The notes below the pieces were generated by a model. It was not told the origin of the DNA. It made no database searches and worked only from the letters and a program-made list of their open reading frames with translations. Below, in pieces: positions 63,915 to 64,000 of a stretch of DNA of 64,000 bases (its first letter is position 1; every line of letters begins with the position of its first letter). The translations under genes and the position numbers were made by a program. Origin of the DNA: Prevotella sp. UBA5387 (GTDB lineage: Bacteria > Bacteroidota > Bacteroidia > Bacteroidales > Bacteroidaceae); contig DHOP01000010.1 of assembly GCA_002407775.1 (NCBI GenBank), positions 13,789-77,788 of the forward strand. Reading direction: 5' to 3'.

Positions 63915-64000
63915 ATGACCAAGAAGACACTAAAAGCACCCTTGCTTCCGTTTACTCCTAATACGGCGGAAGAGGTTTCATCATTGCTCGATAACCATGG
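63915..64000 (+). CDS. Start of a further gene, cut by the window edge
   Basis: ATG at 63915, 4 bp after the kinase stop, opens a frame (MTKKTLKAPLLPFTPNTAEE...) that runs to the edge. About 28 residues are visible and no family is recognised. The tight spacing suggests it belongs to the hexosamine operon. Confidence 0.7.
   Translation, partial: MTKKTLKAPLLPFTPNTAEEVSSLLDNH

Overview
The window looks like a chromosomal segment of a gut-type Bacteroidales bacterium, most likely in the Prevotella/Segatella group. The evidence is a SusC/SusD polysaccharide utilization locus (PUL) with a hybrid two-component regulator, Bacteroidota -7 promoters of the TAnnTTTG type, no strong Shine-Dalgarno sites, a short Lys-type SerA, a NagB/PIG-L fusion, DUF5686 and DUF1015 proteins, and secreted proteins ending in a short GIYI..GKK..LV tail. 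No rRNA, tRNA, phage, insertion sequence or CRISPR array was seen.

Layout. 1-1877: lutB (cut at the left edge) and lutC for lactate oxidation. 2321-7787 (minus): a seven-gene run with a MATE exporter, a cytidylate-kinase-like protein, a phosphodiesterase, a sigma-region-4-like small protein, and a dTDP-3-amino-3,6-dideoxyhexose module (ketoisomerase, GNAT, aminotransferase). 7871-12900: subtilase, xseA, xseB, ilvE, trmB. 13242-36118: the PUL, made of an HTCS regulator, a secreted tail-bearing protein, two tandem GH16 genes, a heparinase II/III-like lyase, SusC, SusD, a DUF5017 lipoprotein, a PL8 chondroitinase-type lyase, GH88, a Ser-type sulfatase and DUF4861. 36317-39160 (minus): GH3. 39735-43841: serC, serA, DUF1015, YigZ. 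43929-49226 (minus): two paralogous TPR proteins and gyrA. 49950-55820 (minus): a five-gene operon with a nucleotidyltransferase, an ATP-grasp-like protein, a CDP-alcohol phosphotransferase, a HAD phosphatase and DUF5686. 55955-64000: patatin-barrel protein, double GH43, NagB/PIG-L fusion, a NahK-like kinase and the start of one more gene.

How it fits together. The PUL enzymes (PL8 and heparinase-like lyases, GH88 that removes the unsaturated uronate left by lyases, and a sulfatase) point to a sulfated uronic-acid polymer such as chondroitin sulfate or another glycosaminoglycan. The GH16 pair is an unexpected addition. Hexosamine released from such glycans could be handled by the NagB fusion and NahK-like kinase at the right end. 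Two 30-bp sites that match at 26 of 30 positions, each ending exactly 31 bp before a TAnnTTTG -7 box, precede the two PUL transcription units and are the best candidates for the HTCS operator.

The most unusual features are that operator pair; three intergenic arrays of exactly 83 bp, each with four copies of a 22-bp palindromic unit; a second family of intergenic palindromes at operon ends; the GH16 tandem duplication, in which the first copy lost its ATG and lipobox and gained the upstream gene's secretion-like tail; and the nucleotidyltransferase/ATP-grasp/CDP-alcohol transferase/HAD operon, which may make an undescribed phospho-headgroup.
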